Below are positions 9,477-18,231 of a DNA stretch of 64,000 nucleotides, piece by piece; position 1 is the stretch's first letter, and each line of letters starts with the position of its first letter. The notes under the pieces are model-generated. The model searched no databases, had not been told where the DNA came from, and saw nothing but the letters and a program-made list of their open reading frames with translations. The position numbers and the translations under genes are program-made. Source of the stretch: Rubricella aquisinus (lineage in GTDB: Bacteria > Pseudomonadota > Alphaproteobacteria > Rhodobacterales > Rhodobacteraceae); the NCBI RefSeq assembly GCF_014199445.1, contig NZ_JACIJS010000006.1, positions 1 to 64,000 of the forward strand. The letters are read 5' to 3'.

Positions 9477-9765
9477 CAGCCCCCCGAAATGGGCGATTTT
9501 CTGCTTATGGTTGTGTGTGCTCGATTTCAATTTTTGCCGAAAAATCAGATTCTAGGCGCGGTTTGTTGAGACGGAATACCACTTCGAATTAAGGCTGACT
9601 GAAGCCAAAATCGCCACCAAATACTTACGCCACCGCGCGCAAATCTTTGAATCATTGCGGTTTTTTCGTGACGGCGAGTCCCCGTTGCGCTACCTTACGA
9701 ATCAGAAGGATGGCGGCAGATCATCCTCATAATTTGAGCAGTCACATATACAGGCGGGATCTCCC
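9477..9765. other. ftsA-ftsZ spacer, likely ftsZ promoter region
   Basis: This 289-bp non-coding gap is AT-richer than its flanks and breaks the otherwise overlapped run, so ftsZ probably has its own promoter here. It contains ATTTTTGCCGAAAAAT (6-bp arms, about 9530-9546) and an AATTAAGG stretch. No clear CtrA site (TTAA-N7-TTAA) is visible. No small gene or RNA is recognisable. Confidence 0.5.
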
Positions 9766-11292
9766 ATGAGCTTGAATCTCCGTATGCCGGAGCAGTCGGA
9801 CCTGAAGCCGCGTATCATCGTTTTCGGTGTGGGCGGGGCCGGCGGCAACGCAGTTAACAACATGATCGAAAAAGACCTGCAGGGTGCGGAGTTCGTTGTC
9901 GCGAATACCGACGCGCAGGCGCTGATCCAATCCACCGCCGGGCGGAAAATCCAGCTTGGCGAAAAGGTGACCGAAGGGCTTGGCGCCGGGGCAAAGCCCG
10001 AAATTGGCCGCGCCTCCGCCGAGGAAAGCATCGAAGAGGTGATCGACCATCTCGCAGGCTCCCACATGGTGTTCATCACCGGGGGCATGGGCGGCGGCAC
10101 CGGCACGGGTGCTGCACCAATCGTCGCGCAGGCCGCGCGGGAGATGGGCATCCTGACCGTCGGTGTTGTGACCAAGCCATTCCAGTTTGAAGGTGCAAAG
10201 CGGATGCGCCTTGCCGAAGAGGGCATCGCGGAGCTGCAAAAGCATGTCGATACGCTGATCATCATTCCTAACCAAAACCTGTTCCGCCTCGCCAATGAGA
10301 AAACGACCTTCACCGAGGCGTTCTCCATGGCTGACGATGTGCTCTATCAGGGTGTGAAGGGCGTGACCGATCTGATGGTTCGTCCGGGTGTGATCAACCT
10401 TGATTTCGCGGATGTCCGCTCTGTCATGGACGAGATGGGCAAGGCGATGATGGGCACGGGTGAGGCAACCGGTGAAAACCGCGCTGTTGAGGCGGCGGAG
10501 AAAGCCATCGCCAACCCGCTCCTTGATGAGATCAGCCTCAAGGGCGCGAAGGGCGTTTTGATTAACGTCACTGGCGGCCATGACCTGACGCTGTTTGAGC
10601 TGGATGAAGCCGCGAACCGCATCCGCTCCGAAGTGGACCCGGAGGCGAATATCATCGTCGGCTCCACGCTTGATCCTGATTTGCAGGATGTGATGCGGGT
10701 GTCGGTGGTGGCCACGGGCATCGACGTGGAGGCCAACGCACGTCCTGTTCCGGCAGTGCGCCGGTCCGAGGCGCCGGCACGGGCCAGCATGTCCGCGCCC
10801 GCCCCGGTTGAGGCAGAGCCTGCACCCGCCCCGCAGCAGCCCAACGTGTTTGTGGAGCGCCGCGTCGCGGACATGCCACCGCAGCACCATGTCGAAGAGC
10901 CGGGCCTGTTCGCGCAGCCCGCGCCGCAGCCGCAGCCAGAACCGGCTCCACGCCAGCCCGAAACGTTTATCGCGCCGCAGGCCGCCGTCCCCGGTGAGCC
11001 GACGCCCGAAACGCTGGCCCGGCTTGAGGCCGCTGTGCGCAAGGAGCCGAAAGCCCCGGTCGCAGTCCAGCGCCCCGAGCCGGTCGAGGAGCCGCGTCAG
11101 GCCGTGACTGAGGAGCGTCATCGCCGCTCCGCTATCGGGTCGCTCGTCAGCCGCATGACCGGCACGGCAGAACGGGAGGAGCCCGCGCGCGCCAACCCCG
11201 CCCTGACCCCGCGCGTTCAGGAAGACAGCCTCGACGAAGAAGAGCGCCGCCGGATGGAAATCCCCGCGTTCCTGCGGCGTCAGGCCAACTGA
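9766..11292 (+). CDS. ftsZ: FtsZ, tubulin-like cell division GTPase
   Basis: Forms the cytokinetic ring. The N-terminal Rossmann GTPase domain has [13 protein letters not shown] (21-33) and the tubulin signature [13 protein letters not shown] (106-118). The T7-loop region [12 protein letters not shown] carries the catalytic aspartates. After about residue 320 comes a long Pro/Glu/Gln/Ala-rich linker of some 170 residues, then the conserved tail [16 protein letters not shown] that binds FtsA. The 508-residue length is due to this linker and is common in alphaproteobacteria. A terminator follows. Confidence 0.98.
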   Translation: MSLNLRMPEQSDLKPRIIVFGVGGAGGNAVNNMIEKDLQGAEFVVANTDAQALIQSTAGRKIQLGEKVTEGLGAGAKPEIGRASAEESIEEVIDHLAGSHMVFITGGMGGGTGTGAAPIVAQAAREMGILTVGVVTKPFQFEGAKRMRLAEEGIAELQKHVDTLIIIPNQNLFRLANEKTTFTEAFSMADDVLYQGVKGVTDLMVRPGVINLDFADVRSVMDEMGKAMMGTGEATGENRAVEAAEKAIANPLLDEISLKGAKGVLINVTGGHDLTLFELDEAANRIRSEVDPEANIIVGSTLDPDLQDVMRVSVVATGIDVEANARPVPAVRRSEAPARASMSAPAPVEAEPAPAPQQPNVFVERRVADMPPQHHVEEPGLFAQPAPQPQPEPAPRQPETFIAPQAAVPGEPTPETLARLEAAVRKEPKAPVAVQRPEPVEEPRQAVTEERHRRSAIGSLVSRMTGTAEREEPARANPALTPRVQEDSLDEEERRRMEIPAFLRRQAN

Positions 11293-11322
11293 CCCCCTGA
11301 AAACTGACCTGGCGTCACTTGG

Positions 11323-11349
11323 GCCGCCCCCTTATCGGGGCGGCTTTTT
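11323..11349 (+). terminator. Rho-independent terminator after ftsZ
   Basis: Perfect 8-bp stem GCCGCCCC/GGGGCGGC with a 6-nt loop, followed at once by TTTTT. It lies about 30 bases after the ftsZ stop and ends the dcw transcription unit. Confidence 0.9.
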
Positions 11350-11401
11350 GCATTTAAGATCAAATGTTTAGGGATTGTTGCAAACCGACACATTCCTTGA
11401 T

Positions 11402-11430
11402 TTGAACCTTAGGGTTTAAACCGCATATCT
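11402..11430 (+). promoter_or_regulatory. Candidate lpxC promoter
   Basis: TTGAAC (11402-11407), a 17-bp spacer and ATATCT (11425-11430) resemble a housekeeping promoter. It lies just after the ftsZ terminator and 76 bases before the lpxC start. The spacer includes the palindrome GGTTTAAACC. Not tested against a position weight matrix. Confidence 0.45.
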
Positions 11431-11506
11431 TGATCACATCGGACAGGGCGATATGCGTCCATCCGGTCCGGGAGAGGCAAAATGCCCACCGGCAGGACAG
11501 GAAAGA

Positions 11507-12451
11507 ATGAGGCCGCAGGTGCAGACACATCTTCAAACGACGATCCGCCGTCCGATCACGCTGACAGGTATTGGCCTGCATCGTGGCCGCACTGCGCGTA
11601 TGACGTTGCTGCCTGCTGCCGCGGAAACGGGCATCTGGTTCAAGCGGGTGGATGTGGTGGGCGCTGATCCGCTGATCCCCGCCGCCTATGACCATGTGAC
11701 CGATACCCAGCTTTGCACGTTGTTGTCGAACCGCGATGGCGTGACGATTTCCACCGTTGAGCATATTATGGCGGCTCTTGCCGGGCTTGGCCTGAGCAAC
11801 GTGATGATTGAGGTCGATGGCCCCGAAGTGCCGATCATGGATGGCTCAAGCAAGGTATTCGTCGATGCGATCATCGACGCGGGCATGACCGTTCAGACCG
11901 CGCCGCGCCGGATCATCCGTATTCTGGACCGGGTCGAAGTGCAGGTCGGCGGGGCGTCGGCGGCGTTGTCGCCCGCATCCGCGTTCGAAGTGGCGTTCGA
12001 GATTGATTTCCCCGATGCCGCGATTGGCTATCAGGCGCGCAGCATGAAGGTCGCCAATGGTGCCTTTGTCGAGCATTTGGCCAATTGCCGGACCTTTGGC
12101 CGGGCCTATGAGGTCGATGCCATGCGCGCGCGCGGATTGGCGCTTGGCGGGTCTCTCGACAATGCAATCGTGGTTGATGGCGCGCGGGTGCTGAACGTGG
12201 ATGGCTTCCGCCACCCGGACGAATGCGTGCGGCACAAGATGCTGGATGCGGTGGGCGACCTTGCCTTGGCGGGCGCGCCGATTCTGGGCCGCTATGACGG
12301 TGTCCGCTCGGGTCATGGTGTGACCAATCAATTGCTGCGCACCCTCTTTGATCGCCCCGATGCGTGGCGCATGGAAGAATGCGGGCCGATGGATGTCTAC
12401 GGCCTGCCGGGGCTTGTCCCGCAGCGGGATGAGCTGCGCCGGATCGCCTGA
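11507..12451 (+). CDS. lpxC: LpxC, UDP-3-O-acyl-N-acetylglucosamine deacetylase
   Basis: Zinc enzyme for the committed step of lipid A synthesis. The expected ligands are visible: His86 in STVEHIMAA, and His243 and Asp247 in RHKMLDAVGD; His270 in SGHGVT fits the general base. The start at 11507 (GGACAGGAAAGA upstream) gives 314 residues, the normal length; an in-frame ATG at 11453 would add an unlikely N-terminal tail. Its place right after ftsZ is conserved in proteobacteria. Confidence 0.97.
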   Translation: MRPQVQTHLQTTIRRPITLTGIGLHRGRTARMTLLPAAAETGIWFKRVDVVGADPLIPAAYDHVTDTQLCTLLSNRDGVTISTVEHIMAALAGLGLSNVMIEVDGPEVPIMDGSSKVFVDAIIDAGMTVQTAPRRIIRILDRVEVQVGGASAALSPASAFEVAFEIDFPDAAIGYQARSMKVANGAFVEHLANCRTFGRAYEVDAMRARGLALGGSLDNAIVVDGARVLNVDGFRHPDECVRHKMLDAVGDLALAGAPILGRYDGVRSGHGVTNQLLRTLFDRPDAWRMEECGPMDVYGLPGLVPQRDELRRIA

Positions 12452-12567
12452 AACAAGCCTGCGTGAGAGGCGGCGCGGGGTGTTCCCATCCATGCGCGTT
12501 CCATGCTAAACCTCGCCAAACAGGGTGCGGAGGAAACCGGCCCAGATCAATGGCTATCGGGGGTTCC

Positions 12568-13392
12568 ATGCGCGCGATCACAGGGTTTGTTGGTGTCTTG
12601 GCAATCATGTTGCTCGCAGCCTGTGAGCAGCCGGATGAGCAGGCCATTCTTGAAGCAACCCCACCGCAGGATATCTTTGCACAGGCCGAGGGCGAACTGA
12701 ACGAGGGTCGCAATTTCAACGCGGGCGAGCTGTTTGGGGAGGTGGAGCGGCTCTATCCCTATTCCGAATGGGCGCGCCGGGCGATCATCATGTCCTCCTT
12801 CGCCTATTATCAGGCCGCCGAGTTTGAGCGCAGCCAGGCCGCCGCGCGCCGGTTCCTCGAATTCTACCCCAATGACGAGGACGCGCCCTATGCGCAGTAC
12901 CTCATCGCCTTGGCCTATTACGATCAGATCACCGATGTGGGCCGCGATCAGCAGGCGACGCTCAACGCGCTACAGGCCTTGCGCGAGGTGATCGAACGCT
13001 TCCCCGGTTCGGCCTATGCGCGCGATTCCGAGTTGAAATTCGATCTGGCGATGGACCACCTCGCCGGGAAGGAGATGGAGATCGGCCGTTACTACCTCAA
13101 GCGGGGGCAATACATGGCCGCGATCAACCGGTTCCAGACCGTGATCGACGATTTCCAGACCACGACCCATGTGGAGGAGGCGCTGCACCGCATGGTCGAA
13201 GCCTATCTCGCGCTTGGCCTTGATGAGGAAGCGGGCAAGGCAGCGGCCCTATTGGGCTATAACTCCCCCGGCTCGGACTGGTATGAAAACACCTACACCC
13301 TGATGCAGACACAGGGCACGAGCAACGGGACAGAGGACCGCTCGTTCTTCCGATCCATCTGGTCCCAGGTGATCCGCGGCCGCTGGCTGTGA
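12568..13392 (+). CDS. bamD: BamD, outer membrane assembly lipoprotein
   Basis: Component of the BAM complex that folds beta-barrel proteins. The 274-residue precursor has a short signal peptide ending in the lipobox LLAAC (Cys about residue 15), then TPR-like helical repeats (AGELFGEVERLYPYSEWA, then AFYY-type pairs) typical of BamD/ComL. ATG 12568 is chosen because GGGGG lies five bases upstream and it gives the shortest complete signal; ATG 12550 is also in frame. recN starts 22 bases downstream. Confidence 0.93.
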   Translation: MRAITGFVGVLAIMLLAACEQPDEQAILEATPPQDIFAQAEGELNEGRNFNAGELFGEVERLYPYSEWARRAIIMSSFAYYQAAEFERSQAAARRFLEFYPNDEDAPYAQYLIALAYYDQITDVGRDQQATLNALQALREVIERFPGSAYARDSELKFDLAMDHLAGKEMEIGRYYLKRGQYMAAINRFQTVIDDFQTTTHVEEALHRMVEAYLALGLDEEAGKAAALLGYNSPGSDWYENTYTLMQTQGTSNGTEDRSFFRSIWSQVIRGRWL

Positions 13393-13414
13393 CGCATTAG
13401 GAGATCGCGCCGCG

Positions 13415-15085
13415 ATGCTGCGTGTCTTGTCCATCCGCAATGTTGTGCTCATTGATGCGCTCGATCTGGAGTTTCAGCCGGGCCTCAATGTGCTGACCGG
13501 TGAGACCGGGGCGGGCAAATCCATCCTGCTGGACGCGCTCGGCTTTGCGCTTGGCAACCGGACGCGCGGTGACATCGTGCGCAGCGGGGCCGATCAGGGC
13601 AGTGTCACGGCGGAATTCGATCTGCCGCCCGATCACCCGGCGCACAGCGTGCTTGCCGAACTGGACCTGCCGGATGAGCCGGGGGAGCCGTTGATCCTGC
13701 GCCGCGTGGCGACCGCCGATGGGCGCAGAAGTGGTTACATCAATGACCGCCGGGCCTCGGCAGAGGCATTGCGGCAGGTGGCCGACACGCTCGTGGAAAT
13801 TCACGGCCAGCAGGATGATCGCGGGCTGCTCGATCCGAAAGTGCATCGTAGCCTACTGGATGCCTATGCCGGGCATCCGGACCTCACACAATCGGTGCAG
13901 GCAGCATGGGCTGCGATGAGCAAGGCGCGGTCGGCCCTGTCGGAGGCGCGCGCCGCCCGCGAAGAAGCCGCGCGGGACGAGGATTTCCTCCGTCACGCGG
14001 TGGCGGAGCTTGACGCCTTCGCCCCGGAACCGGGGGAGGATGCCGCCCTTGATACCGCGCGCCGCCGGATGCAGGGCGCGGAAAAGCTGCGCACGGTTGT
14101 GGAGCGCGCCGCACAGGCCATCAGCGGGGCGGACGGGGCAGAACCGCTCCTTGGCAATGCCCTGCGCTGGATCGAGGATGTGGCCGCACAGAGCGACCCG
14201 GAGCTGGCCAAACCGCTCACCGACGCGGCAGAGGCGCTCAACCGCAGCTTCGCGGAATTGGCGGAGGCCGACGCTGGCGTGCAGGCCGCACTTGGCCTGC
14301 TGGAGTATGATCCGCTTGAACTGGAACGGTGCGAGGAGCGGCTGTTCGCGCTCCGCGCCTTGGCGCGCAAACACTCCGTCACACCGGATGCGCTGCCGGA
14401 TTTGGCGCGCGATCTGTCGGGCCGATTGGCGCGGTATGAGCAGGGGGAAGATCAGATCGCTACGCTGGAGGCTGATCTGGCGCAGGTGCAGGCGCGCTAT
14501 ACCTCTGCCGCAGAGGCGCTGTCTGCGGCCCGGCAAGAGGCCGCGACACGGCTTGACGCTGCGATGGCCGCCGAACTTGGGCCGCTGAAAATGGAACGCG
14601 CGGTGTTCGTCACGGATATATCCCCCGCCGATCACGGCCCCAGCGGCACGGATGCGGTCACTTTCACCGTGTCCACCAATCCCGGCGCGCCCTCTGGCCC
14701 GATCAACCGGATTGCGTCGGGCGGGGAATTGTCCCGCTTCCTTCTGGCGCTGAAAGTGTGCCTGACCACGCGGGCCGCGGGCCTGACCATGATCTTTGAT
14801 GAGATTGACCGCGGTGTCGGTGGGGCCACGGCGGATGCGGTGGGCCGCCGCCTGCGCGCCCTCGCGGGCCAAGGGCAGGTCATCGTCGTCACCCACAGCC
14901 CGCAGGTCGCAGCCCTTGGCCAGCATCATTGGCAGATCGCGAAATCGTCGGATGGGGAGACGACGCTCACGGACGTGCGGCCACTCGATCCGCTCTCCCG
15001 CGTCGATGAAATCGCGCGTATGTTGTCCGGCGATACTTTGACGGATGAAGCAAGGGCGGCTGCCCGATCATTGATCGACAGGTAA
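13415..15085 (+). CDS. recN: RecN, DNA double-strand break repair ATPase
   Basis: SMC-like protein. The Walker A motif TGETGAGKS is near residue 29, a long central helical/coiled-coil region rich in Ala, Glu and Arg follows, then the ABC signature SGGELSRFLLALK and Walker B MIFDEIDRGVGG. The 556 residues are of normal length. It is co-directional with bamD with a short gap, an arrangement common in alphaproteobacteria. The following spacer (15086-15217) is strikingly AT-rich. Confidence 0.96.
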   Translation: MLRVLSIRNVVLIDALDLEFQPGLNVLTGETGAGKSILLDALGFALGNRTRGDIVRSGADQGSVTAEFDLPPDHPAHSVLAELDLPDEPGEPLILRRVATADGRRSGYINDRRASAEALRQVADTLVEIHGQQDDRGLLDPKVHRSLLDAYAGHPDLTQSVQAAWAAMSKARSALSEARAAREEAARDEDFLRHAVAELDAFAPEPGEDAALDTARRRMQGAEKLRTVVERAAQAISGADGAEPLLGNALRWIEDVAAQSDPELAKPLTDAAEALNRSFAELAEADAGVQAALGLLEYDPLELERCEERLFALRALARKHSVTPDALPDLARDLSGRLARYEQGEDQIATLEADLAQVQARYTSAAEALSAARQEAATRLDAAMAAELGPLKMERAVFVTDISPADHGPSGTDAVTFTVSTNPGAPSGPINRIASGGELSRFLLALKVCLTTRAAGLTMIFDEIDRGVGGATADAVGRRLRALAGQGQVIVVTHSPQVAALGQHHWQIAKSSDGETTLTDVRPLDPLSRVDEIARMLSGDTLTDEARAAARSLIDR

Positions 15086-15159
15086 TATATAATTATACGC
15101 ATGTATTTTTGTCAATGCGTGAATTCTGCGTGAATTTTATGTTCAAGCCGGTGATTGTA

Positions 15160-15188
15160 TTGATGGCTTCGTGCGATACAAATATAGG
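15160..15188 (+). promoter_or_regulatory. Candidate promoter for the 15218 gene
   Basis: TTGATG, a 17-bp spacer and TATAGG sit 30 bases before the start codon in an AT-rich gap. Just upstream is a short direct repeat, GCGTGAATT twice (about 15115-15136). Confidence 0.35.
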
Positions 15189-15217
15189 CAAGGTGCTGAT
15201 TCATATTGGAGTTTAAA

Positions 15218-15766
15218 ATGAACGCTGCACCATTTATTATTTCCTCTGCTCTTGTGATCGCCACCACATCCGCTGCCATGGCGTGTGAAGGGTGTGCGGC
15301 CCCTCAAGCGGGATTCACCATCGGGGGCACGGCGTCCACCACTACGATCGACCCGCAAACAACCACGGATTTTGACGCGACCGGCTTTGGCGTGCTGGCG
15401 CGCTACACCCATCCGCTTTCCGCCCGGATTGGCGTTTACGGTCAGCTTGACTACCAATTCCTTGATGGGAAATCACCGACTGGCAACACCGAAACCAAGA
15501 ATGGCCAATCGGTCGCGGTTGGTCTGCATCTCCAAGCTGCTGATCAGGTAAGCCTGCGCGCCTCTGCTGGGCGGGCCTTTGTTAATTCAAAGCATGTGAC
15601 CTTGGGCGATGTGGAGGCCAATGGAACGGTGATCGGCCTTGGCCTTGGGTATCACTGGGATCAAAGCTCTGCGATTGTTGGCGAATACCGGACCTTTAAT
15701 CTGGACGATCGGTTCGGGAATGCTGATGCCACGTCGTTTGCCATCGGGTACGAATACCGCTTCTGA
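15218..15766 (+). CDS. Predicted outer-membrane beta-barrel protein
   Basis: A 182-residue protein with a Sec-type signal peptide (about residues 1-22, ending SAAMA). The mature part has alternating polar/hydrophobic strands and ends in the aromatic GYEYRF, typical of small outer-membrane barrels. Two cysteines stand right after the signal (CEGC). GGAG six bases upstream sets the ATG at 15218. No specific function is recognisable. Its stop codon directly abuts the stop of the convergent gene (TGATCA). Confidence 0.7.
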   Translation: MNAAPFIISSALVIATTSAAMACEGCAAPQAGFTIGGTASTTTIDPQTTTDFDATGFGVLARYTHPLSARIGVYGQLDYQFLDGKSPTGNTETKNGQSVAVGLHLQAADQVSLRASAGRAFVNSKHVTLGDVEANGTVIGLGLGYHWDQSSAIVGEYRTFNLDDRFGNADATSFAIGYEYRF

Positions 15767-16216
15767 TCAGCGCGGCGGGCGGTAATCCACCGCCCGCATG
15801 TCACCCCTGGTGACGAGATGCGTTTCCTTGCCGGGCGCGATATCGGTGTTTTGCGCGGTCACGATCAGCCAGCCCCCCGGCTGACGGTGCAGGACGAAGG
15901 TGAACAGGTTCTGCCGATCCCCTGCCGTGCTGCCATCCGGCGCGATTTGCCCGCTCAGATGCATCCGGGATTGCACCACCGCCACATCGCCAAGATCGCG
16001 GATATTGACCCGCCCGACACGTAGCGTGCTGTCGCGGAAAAAGGTGGTCAGCCCGTAATGATGCGCCTTTTCAATCGCTTGCCGGTCATGCCACCACAAA
16101 CCGGTGACATTCACAAAATCTGCATCTTCTGCGAAAAGGGCCGCGAGTGCGGCGGCGTCGCGCGCCATCCATGCCGCGACAAACAGGTGGGGTGCATCGC
16201 CGGGCGTGGGGATCAA
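15767..16216 (-). CDS. SgcJ/EcaC-type SnoaL-like (NTF2 fold) protein
   Basis: A 149-residue single-domain protein with the family start FVAAWMARDAAALAALF and the FVNVTGLWWHDRQAI segment typical of SgcJ/EcaC or DUF4440 proteins. Substrate and role are unknown. The start is TTG, overlapping the stop of the upstream oxidase gene (TTGA), so translation probably depends on that gene. An internal ATG at residue 17 would cut the first helix and is less likely. Confidence 0.75.
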   Translation of the reverse strand: MIPTPGDAPHLFVAAWMARDAAALAALFAEDADFVNVTGLWWHDRQAIEKAHHYGLTTFFRDSTLRVGRVNIRDLGDVAVVQSRMHLSGQIAPDGSTAGDRQNLFTFVLHRQPGGWLIVTAQNTDIAPGKETHLVTRGDMRAVDYRPPR

Positions 16217-17586
16217 TTCAGGTCCACCACTTTGCCGGGATTAAGGATGTTTTGCGGATCAAGCGCGCGTTTGATGGCCCCCATCACGGCCCAGCCATCG
16301 CCATGCTCCTCCGCCATGTAGCGTTTCTTGCCCAGACCCACGCCGTGCTCCCCGGTGACTGTGCCGCCCATGTCCAGCGCACGTTGGTTCATGCGGTGGG
16401 CGAGGTCTTTTGCGATTTTCAGCTCCTCCGCATCTCCGGGGGCGATCAGCAGGGCGGCGTGGTAATTCCCGTCTCCCACATGGCCCAGAATCGGCCCCTC
16501 AATGGGGGAGGCCGCGATATCGGCTCGCGTCGCCTCCACCGCTTCAGCAAGGCGGGAGATCGGCACGCACACATCGGTTGTGACCGCCTGACAGCCGGGG
16601 CGCAGCCCCTTGACCGCATAATATCCGTTGTGCCGCACATGCCAGAGCCGGTTGCGATCTTCGGCCCGCGTGGCCCATTCAAAGGCGCTGCCGCCCATAT
16701 CTGACATGACTTCGCCGACGCGTTCCGCCTGTTCGGCCACGCCCGCCTCCGTGCCATGAAACTCCATGAAAAGGTGGGGTTTTTCGGGCATATCCGTCTT
16801 GGCATAGGCGTTGAAACCGCGAATGCAGTCGGCATCGACAAATTCGATCCGGGCCATGGGAATGCCCATCTGGATCGTCAGTTGCACGGCCTCGACCGCG
16901 GCGGAGACGCTGTCAAACGTGCAGGTTGCCGCCGATATCGCCTCAGGCTGGCCCTGCAGGCGCACGGTCAGTTCGGTGATGATACCCAGCGTCCCCTCAG
17001 ACCCGATCATCAGCTTGCACAGGTCGTATCCTGCGGAGGATTTGCGCGCACGGCTGCCCACGCGGATCGCGCGCCCATCGGCCAGAACGACCTCCATCGC
17101 CATGACGTTTTCGCGCATCGTGCCATAGCGTACGGCTGTGGTGCCGGACGCGCGGGTCGCCGCCATCCCGCCAAGCGTCGCATTGGCCCCCGGATCGACG
17201 GGGAAAAACAGGCCCGTCGCGCGCAGATCCTCGTTCAGCGCCTCCCGCGTGACACCCGGCTGTACGATCGCATCCATATCCGCGGCATGAACGGCGAGCA
17301 CCTTATCCATCCGGCTCATATCAAGGGAGATGCCCCCCGATGTGGCCAGCGCGTGCCCCTCCAGCGAGGTGCCGACACCCCATGGCACGATGGGGCAGGC
17401 ATGGGCTGCGCAAATCCGCACGACCTCCTGCACATCGGCGGTGCTTTCGGGGAACACCACGGCATCGGGCAGGGTCACCGCGAAATAGCTCTCATTCTGC
17501 CCATGGTGGTCGCGCACGGCGTCAGAGGTGCTGACCTTTTCGCCGAGCGTCTTGCGCAATGCGTCGATGGCGGTTTCAATCGTCAT
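16213..17586 (-). CDS. FAD-linked 2-hydroxyacid oxidase (GlcD/D-lactate dehydrogenase type)
   Basis: A 457-residue flavoprotein. The PCMH FAD-binding domain contains CPIVPWGVGTSLEGHA (about 64-79) and DPGANATLGGMAATRASGT. The C-terminal cap ends in GTVTGEHGVGLGKKRYMAEE and the LDPQNILNPGKV motif shared by glycolate oxidase GlcD and D-lactate dehydrogenases. It probably oxidises a D-2-hydroxyacid, passing electrons to the respiratory chain. GGGGAGGAT precedes the ATG. It lacks companion glcE/glcF genes here, favouring a single-subunit D-lactate-type enzyme. Confidence 0.85.
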   Translation of the reverse strand: MTIETAIDALRKTLGEKVSTSDAVRDHHGQNESYFAVTLPDAVVFPESTADVQEVVRICAAHACPIVPWGVGTSLEGHALATSGGISLDMSRMDKVLAVHAADMDAIVQPGVTREALNEDLRATGLFFPVDPGANATLGGMAATRASGTTAVRYGTMRENVMAMEVVLADGRAIRVGSRARKSSAGYDLCKLMIGSEGTLGIITELTVRLQGQPEAISAATCTFDSVSAAVEAVQLTIQMGIPMARIEFVDADCIRGFNAYAKTDMPEKPHLFMEFHGTEAGVAEQAERVGEVMSDMGGSAFEWATRAEDRNRLWHVRHNGYYAVKGLRPGCQAVTTDVCVPISRLAEAVEATRADIAASPIEGPILGHVGDGNYHAALLIAPGDAEELKIAKDLAHRMNQRALDMGGTVTGEHGVGLGKKRYMAEEHGDGWAVMGAIKRALDPQNILNPGKVVDLN

Positions 17587-17655
17587 CCAATCCTCCCCGT
17601 TTTGGTCGGAGTGTACGGCGCGTTCGTTAAGAGTAAAGAAAAAAGGACAGCAGAT

Positions 17656-18171
17656 ATGACCAAAGAGCCGATTGGCGGCCATGATGGCCCCTATGCCGCG
17701 CCCCTCGAAACCGCGCCTCAGACGGTGTCCTCCGATTGGATCGACTATAACGGGCATATGAACGTGGCCTATTACACAATGGCGATTGATCAGGCGATTG
17801 ACCGGCTGTTGGAAGATCACCTTGGCATCGGGGAGGCCTATGCTGCTGCCGCGCGCGAAGGACCATATGCGCTGCAATCTCATATCCATTACCTCGGGGA
17901 GATGCTGGAGGGGCAGACATTCCATTGCCGCCTGCGCCTGCTGGATCATGATGCAAAGCGGATGCATATCTTTGTCGAGTTCATCAATGGGCAGGGGGGC
18001 GTCGCGGCGACCTGTGAACAGCTTTTGATGAATGTCGATCTGGAGGCCCGGCGGTCCACACCCTATGCCGCCTCCGTGCTCAAACGGCTTGACCGGATGA
18101 AGGCAGATCACGCGCATTTGACGCCCGCGGCCCAGATTGGTCAGCCGATTGGGATAAGACGCAAAAGCTGA
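17656..18171 (+). CDS. Hotdog-fold acyl-CoA thioesterase
   Basis: A 171-residue thioesterase with the hallmark SDWIDYNGHMNVAYY near residue 31; Asp and His-Met are the usual active-site region of the FcbC/YbgC-like group. Similar domains occur in carnitine-degradation loci as betainyl-CoA thioesterase, but no carnitine dehydrogenase is next to it. AAAGGA lies upstream of the ATG. It is divergent from the oxidase gene across a 69-bp gap. Confidence 0.82.
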   Translation: MTKEPIGGHDGPYAAPLETAPQTVSSDWIDYNGHMNVAYYTMAIDQAIDRLLEDHLGIGEAYAAAAREGPYALQSHIHYLGEMLEGQTFHCRLRLLDHDAKRMHIFVEFINGQGGVAATCEQLLMNVDLEARRSTPYAASVLKRLDRMKADHAHLTPAAQIGQPIGIRRKS

Positions 18172-18231
18172 CCCTTCCCAAGCTGTCACACGAGTGTTAC
18201 GCAAGGGTAACGGGGCGACGGGACGAAACCG

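Noticed and set aside
9580-9620. CtrA binding site before ftsZ
   Set aside because: Only one TTAA half is present (in AATTAAGG); the second half at N7 does not match.
10750-11100. Repetitive Pro/Ala/Gln region as a separate repeat element
   Set aside because: It is the low-complexity linker of FtsZ in frame, usual in the group.
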